From contig NC_089587.1 of the NCBI RefSeq assembly GCF_019320115.1, forward strand, positions 108,425,158 to 108,489,157: 64,000 bases of DNA. The letters are read 5' to 3'. The stretch's first letter is position 1. Each line of letters starts with the position of its first letter. The position numbers and the translations under genes were made by a program. The notes under the pieces were generated by a model, which was given only the letters and a program-made list of their open reading frames with translations, had not been told where the DNA came from and did not search any database. Source of the DNA: Miscanthus floridulus. Its lineage: Eukaryota > Streptophyta > Magnoliopsida > Poales > Poaceae. Shown here in pieces: positions 37,001-48,075 of this stretch.

Positions 37001-37998
37001 TCCTGCCAGCCTGATAGGAAATAAACAAAGAAACATCAGCACACACATGAATATTAGCACCACTGTCCATCCACCACTCAGGTGAAAGACAAACTAAAAG
37101 AACAAAGGGTAAAGAATTACCATACCCAGATGTTCCTCCTCCAGTCTCGCTAATGACCACATTTGCTAATTTCTTTTCTTGCTTGTATTTGCGGTCTGGG
37201 CACGCACTTGCCCAATGCTCATCACTCCCGCAAACAAAGCATCCTCCACCTTTCTTGTTGTTTTTCTTCTTAAACTGTGCAGTCTGCTTAGGCTTTGCAT
37301 TGTTGTTCTCTTGCATGTTCTTCTTCTTTTTATTACGAGATGCAAATGAGTTTTTCTTCTGCACCATATTGGCAGTTGAAGACTCAACTCCTTTTCCACG
37401 GTTATCTTTTGCTCTCGCCCTCTCCTCAACATCAAGAGTTCCAATAAGCTTAGCCACGCTAAACTCTTGTCTCTTGTGTTTTAGAGAAGTAGCAAAATCC
37501 CTCCAAGAAGGGGGCAGCTTAGCGATTATACCGCCAGCCACAAACTTGCCGGGCAACAGACACGGGAAATGTTCTAGTTCCTTTGCTAGCGCCTGTATCT
37601 CATGAGCATGTTCGACCACAGAATGGTTTTCAACCATTTTGTAGTCATACAGCTGCTCCATAAGGTACAGCTCACTGCCAGCATCAGAAACTCCAAACTT
37701 TGCCTCAAGAGTATCCCATAATTCTTTGCCTGATGTGCAAGATATGTAGTTTTTATCATACTTGGGATGAAGTGCACTAATCACGGCACCTTGAAATAGG
37801 TTATCGGTAGCCAAGAACTTTCGCTCCTCCTCAGGAGTAAACTGTTCAGGCTTCCCCTGTGCGGCGTGATAGCAGTTCATCGCAGTCAACCACAATACCA
37901 TCTTTGCATGCCATATCATAATATTCTTGCCATCAAAATTATTCGGCTTCAAAGCGGCAGCAAAACCACTGACAGAAAATTGCCTAACATTAGGTTTT
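34065..37998 (-). pseudogene. copia-1 gag-pol, decayed
   Basis: Minus strand, reading from 37998. UBN2-type gag (IMIWHAKMVLWLTAMNCY; ELEHFPCLLPGKFVAGGII) with a knuckle CFVCGSDEHWASACPDRKY; protease WWMDSGANIHVC (about 37070); pre-integrase part NLVSASQMCRDGF; integrase (LVHSDLCEMNGEL, FIDDCTRFCYVYLL, SDRGE, PPYSPQSNGIAERKNRTL); reverse transcriptase (KWVFKKKLRPDGTIERYKAR; MDVKTAFLNGELEEEIYMDQ; catalytic YVDDILIFG about 35010); RNase H (CDANWISDADE; MEAELTALDT.GSEAEWLRDL). A TGA in WHS-stop-LCH (36666), several other stops and frameshifts split it. All domains are still present. Confidence 0.9.
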
Positions 37999-38003
37999 TG
38001 GAT

Positions 38004-38192
38004 TGTTAGAAATTTAGGCATTTTCATTATCAGTTTAATCCAGAAATATAACATCAGCAGGTTTGTGACAGCATATATGTGCATGCTGTAGTGTTCATAA
38101 GAAATATACACATGCACATATATGTTGTCATAAACCTGCTGATGTTATATTTTTGGATTAAACTGATAATGAAAATGCCTAAATTTCTAACA
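38004..38192. repeat. Fold-back (inverted LTR tips) at the right end of copia-1
   Basis: 38004-38085 is the first 82 bp of the LTR in direct orientation. About 38111-38192 is the same 82 bp inverted, ending exactly at the LTR tip CTAACA. The short spacer is also inverted LTR sequence. A full LTR should end ATCCAACA here, so the element has mirror-image ends TGTTAG..CTAACA. Few mismatches between arms. Confidence 0.9.
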
Positions 38193-38439
38193 GAAGCTTC
38201 CACCGGTCAAAACATTAGACTTTGTGTCACTGAGGACTTTGTTTACTTAGTAGTAAGGATATCCATATGTTACGCAAAAAGAGCACATGGCCCATTGACT
38301 TCAAAAGTTAAACAGGTAATCTAGATAACTTGAAAAACTAGCAGCGTATCCAGCCAAAACCTTTAGTAAACTATGGGAGAAATTATCCAATTCCCATTTG
38401 AAATAATGATCAAGATAGAGTGAATAAAAAAGTGCCTAC

Positions 38440-38625
38440 CCCTTTAACAAGATCGGCCACACCAGCACCGAACATTCTGAAGATATGATCATAATCCATG
38501 AACGAATCATCAATTGTGTCATGGAGAAGGCCGGCAGACACAACAGTTGCGTTTGCACCAATATTGGCCAGATGAACCGCAGTCTCCACACAATGCTGCA
38601 AGTATGGATCACCACTAGCCCGCTT
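38440..38625 (-). CDS. RSH: RSH exon 2 (HD hydrolase domain)
   Basis: Acceptor CCACCAG|AAG at 38625, donor GGG|GTAGGC at 38440. 186 nt = 62 codons, phase 0 both ends. Encodes [39 protein letters not shown] and [11 protein letters not shown], including the HD pair that binds the metal of the ppGpp hydrolase. Undamaged. Confidence 0.93.
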
Positions 38626-38756
38626 CTGGTGGCACACAACCAATACACAAATCAGCATGAGGTTTAACAAAAGCACAAGATCAAGATGCCATGCAAATGA
38701 ACAGAGAGAAGTAAAGATTGGGATTCCGTGAATCTTATTGGGGATCAACGTTTTAC

Positions 38757-38950
38757 CTGGCCACGGTGTGCCCACTCAGCCTCGAAGAATGCCTTGACGA
38801 CAAGATCGTCGCAGAAGATGCGGTGGCGAGCTTGGACGCGGGCGAGGAGTTCATGAGCACCAGGTTCGCATGACGGCTCCGCCTCAGAGAGGCTTTCGTC
38901 AAGCTCGAAGGCTAGCTCGGCGGCGTCGACACCAGTGGTCGCGGGGCGCA
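38757..38950 (-). CDS. RSH: RSH exon 1, 3' part
   Basis: Donor CAG|GTAAAA at 38757. Encodes [20 protein letters not shown], then [20 protein letters not shown] and [14 protein letters not shown], the conserved lead into the HD domain. Joins 54784-55289 across copia-2 through the 5-bp duplication CACCC (38951-38955 and 54784-54788). Confidence 0.9.
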
Positions 38951-38955
38951 CACCC

Positions 38956-39958
38956 TATTACAAATTTAGGCATTTTCATGATTAATCTAATCTAGGAAAT
39001 AACATCAGCAGGTTCATGACGGTATATATATGTATGTGTATATCTCTAATGAACACTACAACATACATACATGACATATAGATGGATACAGTAAAAGCAC
39101 AAAATACAGTAATCATATAGATTAGAATGTACCCAGCGGAGGATCCCATGCCGAGGACATCGGAGGCTCCATTCGCACTAGTCGACATAGTGCGTTGCTT
39201 GAAGTCGTGGACCGCAGTCAATGTAGGAAGATGTTTGCAGTGCAGTCCCACGAACGGTCACTAGGAAGAAGACGCCTTGTTGTTCCGCAAGCAATCACCG
39301 GGAAGAAGACGGGTTCCAAGAGCGATCACCACTAGGAAGAAGACGTACGTGGATGGGTAGTCGCGGATCACTCCCTAAAAACATAATCGCCATTCAACCC
39401 CGTGCAAGGTTCTCAGGCGGATGAGGGTTCCGGAGGCACCTGTTCTCCCGCTACTTCATGCGCGTAGAGGTACGGGATGGGGAAGCCAGAGGGCTACTGA
39501 GATGTGGTTTCTCTCAGGAGAGATTGCGGAAGTTGGAAGAACTGTGGATATATGGCTGCGACAGGAAGGGAGAAAGGCAGCGGAGAAATCCCAGGAGACG
39601 AAAAGCGGAAGGGAAGGTAACTGGCGCAATCAATTCGCCTCCACCATCAAGGAGAGAAACTCCCATGATTATGTGGATTTAAGTGGCAAAAGACTGACCA
39701 CGCCTGCCTGCCTGCCACGCCATGCCACGACCATGGCCCGGCCCGACCTGCAGCGGTGGCGCGCGTGTGCGTGTGGCACCCATTTGCCCTTTCCTCAACT
39801 TCTCAATTAAGATGAATAATTTCCAACCATATAAGCTGGGTACACGTTCAGTCAAAATCCCATACAGTATGAACCATAAAACGCTTAATGTTATGTACCA
39901 TAGAGTTTTATTTGATTTATTAAATATTATACGGGCCAAGCCCATAATATCTCCAACA
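38956..39958 (-). repeat. copia-2 left LTR
   Basis: 1003 bp. Tip is TATTACAAATTTAGG rather than the family TGTTAGAAATTTAGG, ends CTCCAACA. Followed inward by the polypurine tract (minus strand GAGTTTGGTGGGGAT). Confidence 0.88.
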
Positions 39959-40614
39959 ATCCCCACCAAACTCTAGGGTTTATAACAAAGTAGTCTTAGA
40001 ACCACATTTCTTTTATATACCGGTGTTTCGATGGAGATTGTTAAGTTGAACATCCATCTAGAGCAATAGTTTCACTTAGTCACAACTGAACAATGGACTA
40101 AGCCTTGAATTGACAGTATTGTGTGAGGTGAATGTCACTAAAGTCCTTAGCTGATACTTGGCTGCAAAAGACATCTCCTCTATTTGAAGCATATAAGTCA
40201 TACTCCAGTGCCTTTCATGAGTATTTAGAGATCACCCAAATCTCATAGACTGTGACCAGCAGTCTGACTCATATAGGTGTGCTCCTCAAAAGATGTTTTG
40301 TAGGACAACATCTTTGCTTTATCAAGCCACTTGGAACACATTAAGGTAAAAACCAACCTGTCTTATAGAAAGAAAAGATATGCATCAGAAATGAGTCTTA
40401 CTAAGGATCTTTCCTCATAATTTACTACTAGCTTGTTTCACCATCCTACTTCATGGGATCTCCGATCACATAGAACAGGTTACCACTATAGTAAATTTCA
40501 TGTGGGTCTCAAACACATCTCTCTTGATGCACTTTCTATCACATTGCGTGACAGACCATTAGTGAATTGATCTGCCAAATTGTTAGACGTGTGAACATAG
40601 TCCAACGCTATTAC
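39959..40614 (-). other. copia-2 internal remnant (3' of pol)
   Basis: Matches 33523-34175 of copia-1 closely. It holds the end of the RNase H region and the 3' untranslated part, without an intact frame. Ends at the duplication ATTAC (40610-40614) where the giant-LTR element entered. Confidence 0.85.
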
Positions 40615-43600
40615 TATGGTAGAACCGCCTAATCTAATGCCTCCTAGGAGTGCTCATCTTCCATTAGACACTAAGAACCCAAGGGAGAACACTAAATTAC
40701 TCGATTCCGTTGGGCACACCCCAGGGGAGAACCCGAAAATCCACATTTTTGCCATCAGGATCACAAATGAGAATAAAGCTTATAGCATTCTTAACTATTT
40801 CTTACATCACTTTTAATACAACATCAGAGTATAATATTTATCATTTATAATAGTGGAATATGAACATATTATCAGAGTTTTGAACAATTTAATTGAACAG
40901 CGGAATATAAACATGTGAACATAGTTACAGCGGAAATAATTATCTATTTATGGCATGATAGAACATTGATATGTAAACTATGACAACAGATTATAAAACT
41001 TTCATTTATAAAAACATTTAGTGAGAGTTATAAATAAAAACTATGATCGCAGCGTAAAAAATCCTCTCTAAGCCCACTAGGAGGAATCCACACACAAGGG
41101 TCAGCTCTAGCATCCACCTGTCACCTACAATAGGGGGAATAAAACCCTAAGTACTCAATTGTACTCAGCAAGACTTACCTGACAGGAGAAAAGAAAAGAC
41201 TTCAAGGATATGCAAAGCTATCTGGCATGTGGGTTATTTGCATTTGCAGGAAACATTACTAAGCGTGTGTCCTTATATTCGATTTTCATTAATAGCCGCA
41301 TTGGTTCATTAACTAACCATTCTATGTAAGCACATGTGCTACTTTCAAGCAGGTGGTAAGCAATTAGAATTTCCTTCTTCCATCTTTCATCTTTCAGTTA
41401 TTACTATGGTGCTAGAGGTAAGACAAGTCGTACCGACTCGGCGGTGATTCACGAACCAATATCCCCAGCTGGGTACCCCGAAAACACATGCCCCGCTTGC
41501 ACCCAAGGCACAAGCAGGACCAACCCATCACCCTCCTATCCTGGGTGTCCAGGTCCCCATCCAAACTGGGACTCCAAGCCCCTGCCCCTGAGTCCCAGAC
41601 TTAGTGTGGTGCAAGGACCTCCTAACCCAAAAGAAAAACCATCAAGATAGTCAGTCCGGAAAGAGCCGAATCCACGACAAGAGAGCAACAAGTCTTCCAA
41701 GTGCCCATACACAAGTATGTGCTTGGGATAATAAATATGTGATTTGCCTAGCGTCTTATGCAACGGCCGGTCCTTAACCGACACAGATAGGGAAACAGTG
41801 TAACCAAGCCATGTCACGCGTCCACGGCGACACAACCTCTTACACTCACCAATACCCAAACCATATCCCTGTCCGGTCACCATTTTTCCTTTCCACCATT
41901 TATATTTTCCAAGTGATAATAATACAATAATATATTTCCTATCTCTCGCGAGTGACAGGCAATCACTCGACTTCTACCGGAGTCCTATAGCATCTACATG
42001 ATCCTGTCATACTAGTAAGACTCATAGGATAAAGATATATATATATATATATGCAAGTGGGTTTCATTCAACTTCTTAAAACTTAATGCATAAATATAAT
42101 TTAAACTGCAGAGAAGTAGGGGTTATACACTAGGGCTTGCCTGGGTAAGATATATGTTAAACAGTTAGTATCTACATCTTCAGATCATCCACCATCAACT
42201 AGATAGAAAGCCCATTACATCATCTCCTAGAGAGAATACTATTACACCATCTTCGGATTCTCAATCATCCTTCAATTGATCCGTTGCTCCATCATCATAC
42301 CTATATGATATGCATTGATGCAAATGCATAGATGTAAATAATCAACGATAGCCAAAATGCTTAGAAATCCGATCACGCCTCACTAGCTAGCGAGATAGCT
42401 CTAACGTTGGTCTACGTATCCAAGTTGTCGAATAAGGCGTTATTTCCCAACAAATATTTTAGTTATACAAACCCAAGTTGTTTCTTTATTTTATCCTATC
42501 GATTTAATCTTTATTCAAAATAGGGCATCATTAACTACCTAGCAAACTGATTATTCTGGAGTCACAAAAATTACAATGAGTACCTAATATTGCTAGGATC
42601 CTACTGTACAAATTTTAGATCCAACACTATTACCAATTTACCACGGAAATTCCTACAAGTTCTCCTTTTACCAATATTAAGCATTTTAACATAATTGGAG
42701 CAACCCTAAAAACATACCGAGTCTATGTGAACAAAATACACTACTAGGTAGATCATGATTTTAGGAACTCAACAAAACTAGTTTGGCATTTTTATGATTT
42801 ATCTATGATTTACTATGAATTTTACAATTTACCTTAAAAGCTAACTTAGAAACTGCTCTACAAATTGAAACGGCCCGGCACCAACCACTTCAGCCCAACG
42901 ACACGCACGGCGGTCCAGGCGCGTAGGCGACGGATGGCCCACAGGCGCGCAGGCAGCCGTAGCCTCGGCGGATGAGTGCGCGACGGCCCAGGTAGGGCGC
43001 GTGACCGGCGGCCCAACAGCCAAAATGGACGGCCCTCGCGCGGAGAGGGCGTGGCCCAATCGCACAGCACGCACACGCGGCCTAGGCGCGGGGCGGCAGG
43101 CCGACCCAGCTAGGCAAGCCCAATGCGTGGTGACAGTTTTTTGCAAGGACCTCTCCGAACTTCTATCTATTTAATATGCTACCATTTCTACTATTTCTTT
43201 GAGTCACGATTATCGCACCTAGGACCTTAATGCTATCTCTATTTACATATTCTCACCTTGCTCTCCTTCTCTGCTCGAAGCAGAACGATGACCGACGGTG
43301 ATGGCCCCGCTGACCTGGGCCGGTGATGGCATGCTGGCCTGAGCGGTAGGTGCTACGGCCACGTGGGGGCTTCGAAGGCCCGCATGGCCAGGAAGTGGAG
43401 GCAGCAGTGCGCAGGACGCGGCTAGGCAAGGCTGTCTGTGAGCAGAGCCATGGCGGCGGTAGTGCTGTCGCGTTCGAGGGCGTTCATGGCGAACGGCAAC
43501 GTCAGACCAAACTGTACAAAAGGAAACCCAGGAGGTATTAAGGTGATGCTAAAACTCGGCTTGAATAGGACAGAGAGGAAATGGAGCAGCGCAATTGCAG

Positions 43601-44612
43601 AGCTCCATCTCCAGCGACCATGGTGGACCGCGAGCACGAGATTCCAAAATTTCATCACGTACCATTGACGGATGGCAACGAGGTCTCGTCCAGGGCTATA
43701 TAACAACCAGGAGCACTCATGGCTATGAGGAATTGGAATGGAAGTCACTAGCGTAGATGGCAGCCAGCAGCTCAGCATGAGGCAAGCAAAGAAAGAGGAT
43801 GGACGGAGGCACGAAAAGCAAGGAGCGGCTCTGGAGTCTTCCTATAGGACATTCCTGGCCGCGAGAAAGGAAACGCACGTGGCACGGCTGGCCAGCAGGA
43901 CATGCCAGTTGGCACAGACAAGACCGCGGCCACAGAGACAACAAGGTAGGCAAGGACAAGACTGAGGCAGTAGAAAAATAGAGGGAGGGGAGCAGTGCGA
44001 GGCTCGGCCGACTTGGAATGACACGGCAGCAGTAGGCCATGGCGTACATGACGAGGATTGCATACATGCTTTGCTCTGGTGGTAATGGTTTTGGTTGCAT
44101 GCCTGGTAGAAGGAAAAATGGGGATTAGAGGAGCAGAGGCAGACAGAGACAGCAAAGACAGTCAAGCAGAGAAACAAACACGTAGACAACGACATTCATT
44201 GCAGCAGAGATGATGCGATGAAATGGGCAGTCAAATGGTGGTGCCTAGCAGGGACGTGGACACGACAGAGATTTTCAACAAGTTCAAATTTAAATTAGAT
44301 TCGAAAGCTATATATATCGTCCTATTTATTAATGGATTTTATTTTATTTATAAAAATTGCTTTTCATACTTAATCTGGTAGAACAAACTGTTCGCTATTT
44401 ATTTGCCAGAATTATTGGTAGACATTCCTAAATATCTCTACGTGTTGAATAATTTCACTTGGACGTTTATTCGAGTCCACAAAACTGAGTCACCGGATTC
44501 ACTCATCGCACCAAGTACATTTTAAATCAAAAATTCAAGAAACTCATTTCAAAAATTTTACTCAAGCCTAAATCACGGTGCTAAACAAGCTCGTAACACC
44601 AGGGGTGTTACA
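40615..44612 (-). repeat. Giant-LTR element, 3' LTR
   Basis: 3998 bp. AT-rich outer parts and a GC-rich core (about 42870-43130 and 43270-44050). Lacks about 330 bp present in the other LTR (51238-51567). The short frames inside it have no recognisable domains. A TA repeat lies at about 42036-42052. Confidence 0.88.
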
Positions 44613-47600
44613 ACCAACCCCCCTTAAAAAGAATTTTGTCCCGAGATTCGAAGCTAGAACCAAAAGAGGGGAAACGTGATTACATTTCATAGGTCAGGAA
44701 TTACACAAAAAATTACATGACTTCGAATACTAAACTACACGGGGATCTAGGGATACATGGTCAAGAGCAACCTGGTACAACCAAGACTTAATCCAGAAGT
44801 CGAGAGAGATGAGGACAATGGAGAAATAACAAGATAATGATTATCCAAAACATGGCATAGCACCGAACGATCCAGAAACAGGACTCCCAGAACTCAAACA
44901 TTGTGAACCCTAATACTGAACCAACCAACGGTAGACTTGAACTTCTTCGACGGAAGCAGACCTTTTCTTCTTCTCAGATTATATCATCACCTCAGACTGA
45001 TGAACCTAGTTCCTCGGATGATGACTGGATCTCGTAGCTCTACTCCAAATGCGGGGGATGAAGAAGAAGAGCAAGGACCAAGGGCATCTTATATAGGCGA
45101 ATGGAGGTGGGGAGCAACACACCAGAAGTGGAGGCAGCATGAATGGGATACACAGACGGTTCATGCAGTGGGGATAACACGGCCATGGTGTGCTCCTTGC
45201 ACAAGTGAGCGGATGGTAAATGAAGGAGAGGAGATAAGAGAGTGTGCTCGACGAGGGAGGCATGTGAGTGGTCGTGTCTCCAAAAGAAGAAGAAAAGAGA
45301 AAGGGGAAGGGGGGTTTGGTACGGGGGCGAGGCATGGGGGTCGAGAGCCAACTAGATGCTGGGAAAAGGAGAAATGTACAGTGCAGAAAGACGGTGAGCA
45401 CGGCACGATGCCATGACCACGCGAGAACAGGGAGCTAAAGGCCTGATACAGACAGCGTTCATAGGGCACGCAGCGAAATGACCCAGCACGGTCAACTAAA
45501 CACAGGGCTTGAGACATGACATCCACTCAGACTTCTACAATCACTCCTGACTACCCAAGGCTAACTTTCCTTACTACTCTTCTTTTTCTTTCCCTTACCC
45601 GACCACATCAACCTTTCATGTAGACTAATACCATGTCATACATTCTTCCTCCAAAACCACCTCCTCTTGCTTACCATGATAGAACACTATGTCATCAACC
45701 TGTTGTGGATTTCCCGTTTGAACACCTAAACATTTCCAAGGAAATTATTTGTAGCAAAGGTGGTATGGAGGTGTAACTTGGTAAAGGTACTTGGTTAACA
45801 ACCTTGATACCAGCGTGTGCCGAGCAGCATCACCATGTGGCTGCTATTCCACAAGGAGCCCTTGGTTTCGTAATGGCACCATAAGCTATTAACCAGGCAA
45901 CTACTACCAACTTACATGCCATGAAGGCGGTGGGGTCATAGACCACAGAGTAAGGGGAGTATTGCAAGGGGAGATTCAAACAACAAAGGTTCCCTTCACA
46001 ACAAGGGACAAGGAATTCAAATACAACGACGGATTTATTTTAAAGAGATTCAAGTGTTCTATTGGGACATCCACAATTAGTCGATACAGTGTCCTAAATT
46101 ATCCAATCACGACTGATCTGCTAGTATATGAATGGCAACTTCTCTTGCAATCCAACTAACATCGCCCTTGAAAACTTTAAGCACATCTAAAGAACTTAGG
46201 GTAGATGAATGTAATAAACATAGCGAAATAACTAAAATACATGTTCCAACGGTCTTATATGAGTACATCATATAGGCATCCAGTCTCCCATTCATGACAC
46301 AGCATTCACCTTCCCTACGGTTGATGATCTCAACACTACGGACGGAATACAACGGCAAGAGTACAATACTGGAGGATAGCGACGAACAACACTACTACTA
46401 CGGTATAGCATCCCAAGGCAACTAAGCTACTCTAGCCATGCATCTTCATTCCTGAGCTTGGCGGATTCTTCTGCCGCCCTAGCTATAGATCTACATCTTC
46501 TTGGGGCAATGGCTGAGTGAGAGGAATCAAGGGCTCTACTTCTGACACTTCTGAGGGTGGGGGTGCTGGCGGCACTACCACACCGGTTCTCCTTCTTTTT
46601 GGCGGGTGGATAGGGATCCCTTCTAAGATTGGGGCATCCTACCTTTTAGCAGACAGTGTCCTCCACTTGGCCCTGGTGACAAGATAGGCCTCACGCAGCT
46701 GATGGACATGCCGATCTTTGGCCTCCTTCAGAGCTTTCGACATGCAGTCTCCTGACTCTCAGCAGCTGTAGCACTGGCATATGTTTTAGCGAGCTGCACC
46801 TAGAGCATCTGGGTGAAGATCTCAGCTTCCTCGGCTCGCTGAAGGCAGATCCTTAGTTCCAAGGCTTGCCGGTCGTACTACTCATCCAGATCAAGCAGGT
46901 ACGTGGTCAAGTGCACCATGGTAGGACTGTCCTCTTGCGCATCTCACCCTACCAAAGCCTCCATGCGAGCCCTCCATGCCCGCCGATTCTTGTCCAAAGG
47001 GGGTATGGGCAATGGGCTCCTCATAGATCTGGTAGAGGTACTACAAGGCTTTGCGGGCCACAACCTAGTAGGTGTCGATGAAGCTAAACCTGGTTGCGGT
47101 CACACTCCAGGCTTCAGTAAGGTTGGGGAACTCCTCACTCTTCCCGATGTAGATGGTAACCTCACACCGCTGCTCCTCATACTCACGGCCCTCATACTCG
47201 GGACGATCTTTGACTCTAAGCTTTTGTAGGGTGGCATGCAGGATTCTAGGAAAACCCTCAACATTAAGGCAGTAACTACTAACCCAGGCTCCTACCATTT
47301 CTAGCGGTGGTTGTGAGGAAGGCTGAGCAAAAAGCTGGCTCAAAGGAAAAGCTAAGCGTGCTAAAGTGCGCCGAGTGGTGCTACCAATGGCTAAGCCAGA
47401 CTCTACTTATAAAGGCGAAGCATTCAGTGGTCCGTACGCGGTCCACCAGGGTTCCCACGTAGGGTCACTATGACTGAATCGACCAAATTTCACATGTTTG
47501 AGGTGAGCGACGTGTGATGCCATTACTGACTGGTACGACCATAGGGCAGGTGTCCGACAAGAGTGTAGAAAAGGGGTACGGGGAGATGTGGGTCACGACC

Positions 47601-48075
47601 GGCGTGAACCATGGGCGAACGCGAAGCATGAAGCCATAGTGCAGACCTAACTCTGGAACAGGAACGAGCCAGTCATGCACAATACGACACGCATGACACC
47701 TTTGTATGGCGTATCTGCAAGCAATACAAGCGCTACAATGCACAAACAAGATATGCATGAATGCATGTCCTATACGTCCTTTCACTGTTGACAACATATA
47801 GGGCAACCGTTCTCAGATTTTTGGCACATCATTCTCTCCCTATAGCTAGTCAATACTATCAGACTATGCTCGAGTCAGTGTACCTACAGAAAACTTGATT
47901 AAGCCTACCTAAGTCAGTAGAGTGCCATCTATCCTGGATACATAACCATAGTAATAGGGCTACTTATATAACTTCGCAGTCGAACGCCCTAACTTTTTGC
48001 AAAAATAGGTTGTCAAATTTTAGTTTAGAAAATGTTTTTAAAGCCTTATTTCCTCATTTGCACTCTGATACCACC
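44613..48075 (-). other. Giant-LTR element interior with one decayed frame
   Basis: Minus-strand coding remnant about 47343-46580. It begins MSQLFAQPSSQPPLEMVGAW, continues EEQRCEVTIYIGKSEEFPN and SVTATRFSFIDTYQVVARKAL, and is followed by a helical Ala/Glu/Lys-rich part (ALKEAKDRHVHQLREAYLVT). Four TAG stops (47041, 46878, 46800, 46639) all stand at positions reading naturally as Gln, and two frameshifts are present. I do not recognise a function; it is not a polymerase. The remainder (44613-46570, 47350-48060) shows no supported gene. Confidence 0.6.
48062..48073 (-). promoter_or_regulatory. Primer-binding site of giant-LTR element
   Basis: Minus strand TGGTATCAGAGT, matching 11 of 12 bases of the initiator Met tRNA site, two bases inside the 5' LTR. 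This fixes the element orientation as minus. Confidence 0.85.

Larger units (their letters stand above)
19065..38192 (-). mobile_element. Ty1-copia retrotransposon copia-1, inserted in RSH intron 2
   Basis: Minus-strand element. The left LTR (its 3' LTR) runs 19065-33522 with TG..CA ends, but is split by a Sirevirus at 19518-32799. The internal region 33523-38003 has decayed gag and pol. On the right only the first 82 bp of the LTR remain (38004-38085), followed by an inverted copy. Flanks GAAGT (19060-19064) and GAAGC (38193-38197) look like a target duplication with one change. Next to the left LTR, the minus strand reads GAGTTTGGAGGGGAT, a polypurine tract. The usual initiator-Met primer site is not visible next to the right LTR. 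Confidence 0.87.
18540..38439 (-). other. RSH intron 2, about 19.9 kb, expanded by nested retrotransposons
   Basis: Donor GGG|GTAGGC at 38439, acceptor TCTGTTCAG at 18540. Original intron sequence remains at 18540-19064 and 38193-38439, about 0.77 kb in all. The rest is copia-1 and the Sirevirus inside it. Confidence 0.88.

Noticed and set aside
16556..38951. Two separate RSH-like genes (16.5-18.5 kb and 38.4-38.9 kb)
   Set aside because: Exon phases and domain order join them into one gene across a 19.9-kb intron, and the 5' exon at 54.8-55.3 kb completes it.
42036..42052. TA dinucleotide repeat
   Set aside because: Short simple repeat in an LTR, no further meaning. The sister LTR lacks it.
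45006..45416. Open frames on both strands at about 45 kb
   Set aside because: Inside the giant-LTR interior, no recognisable domain, no conserved partner frame.
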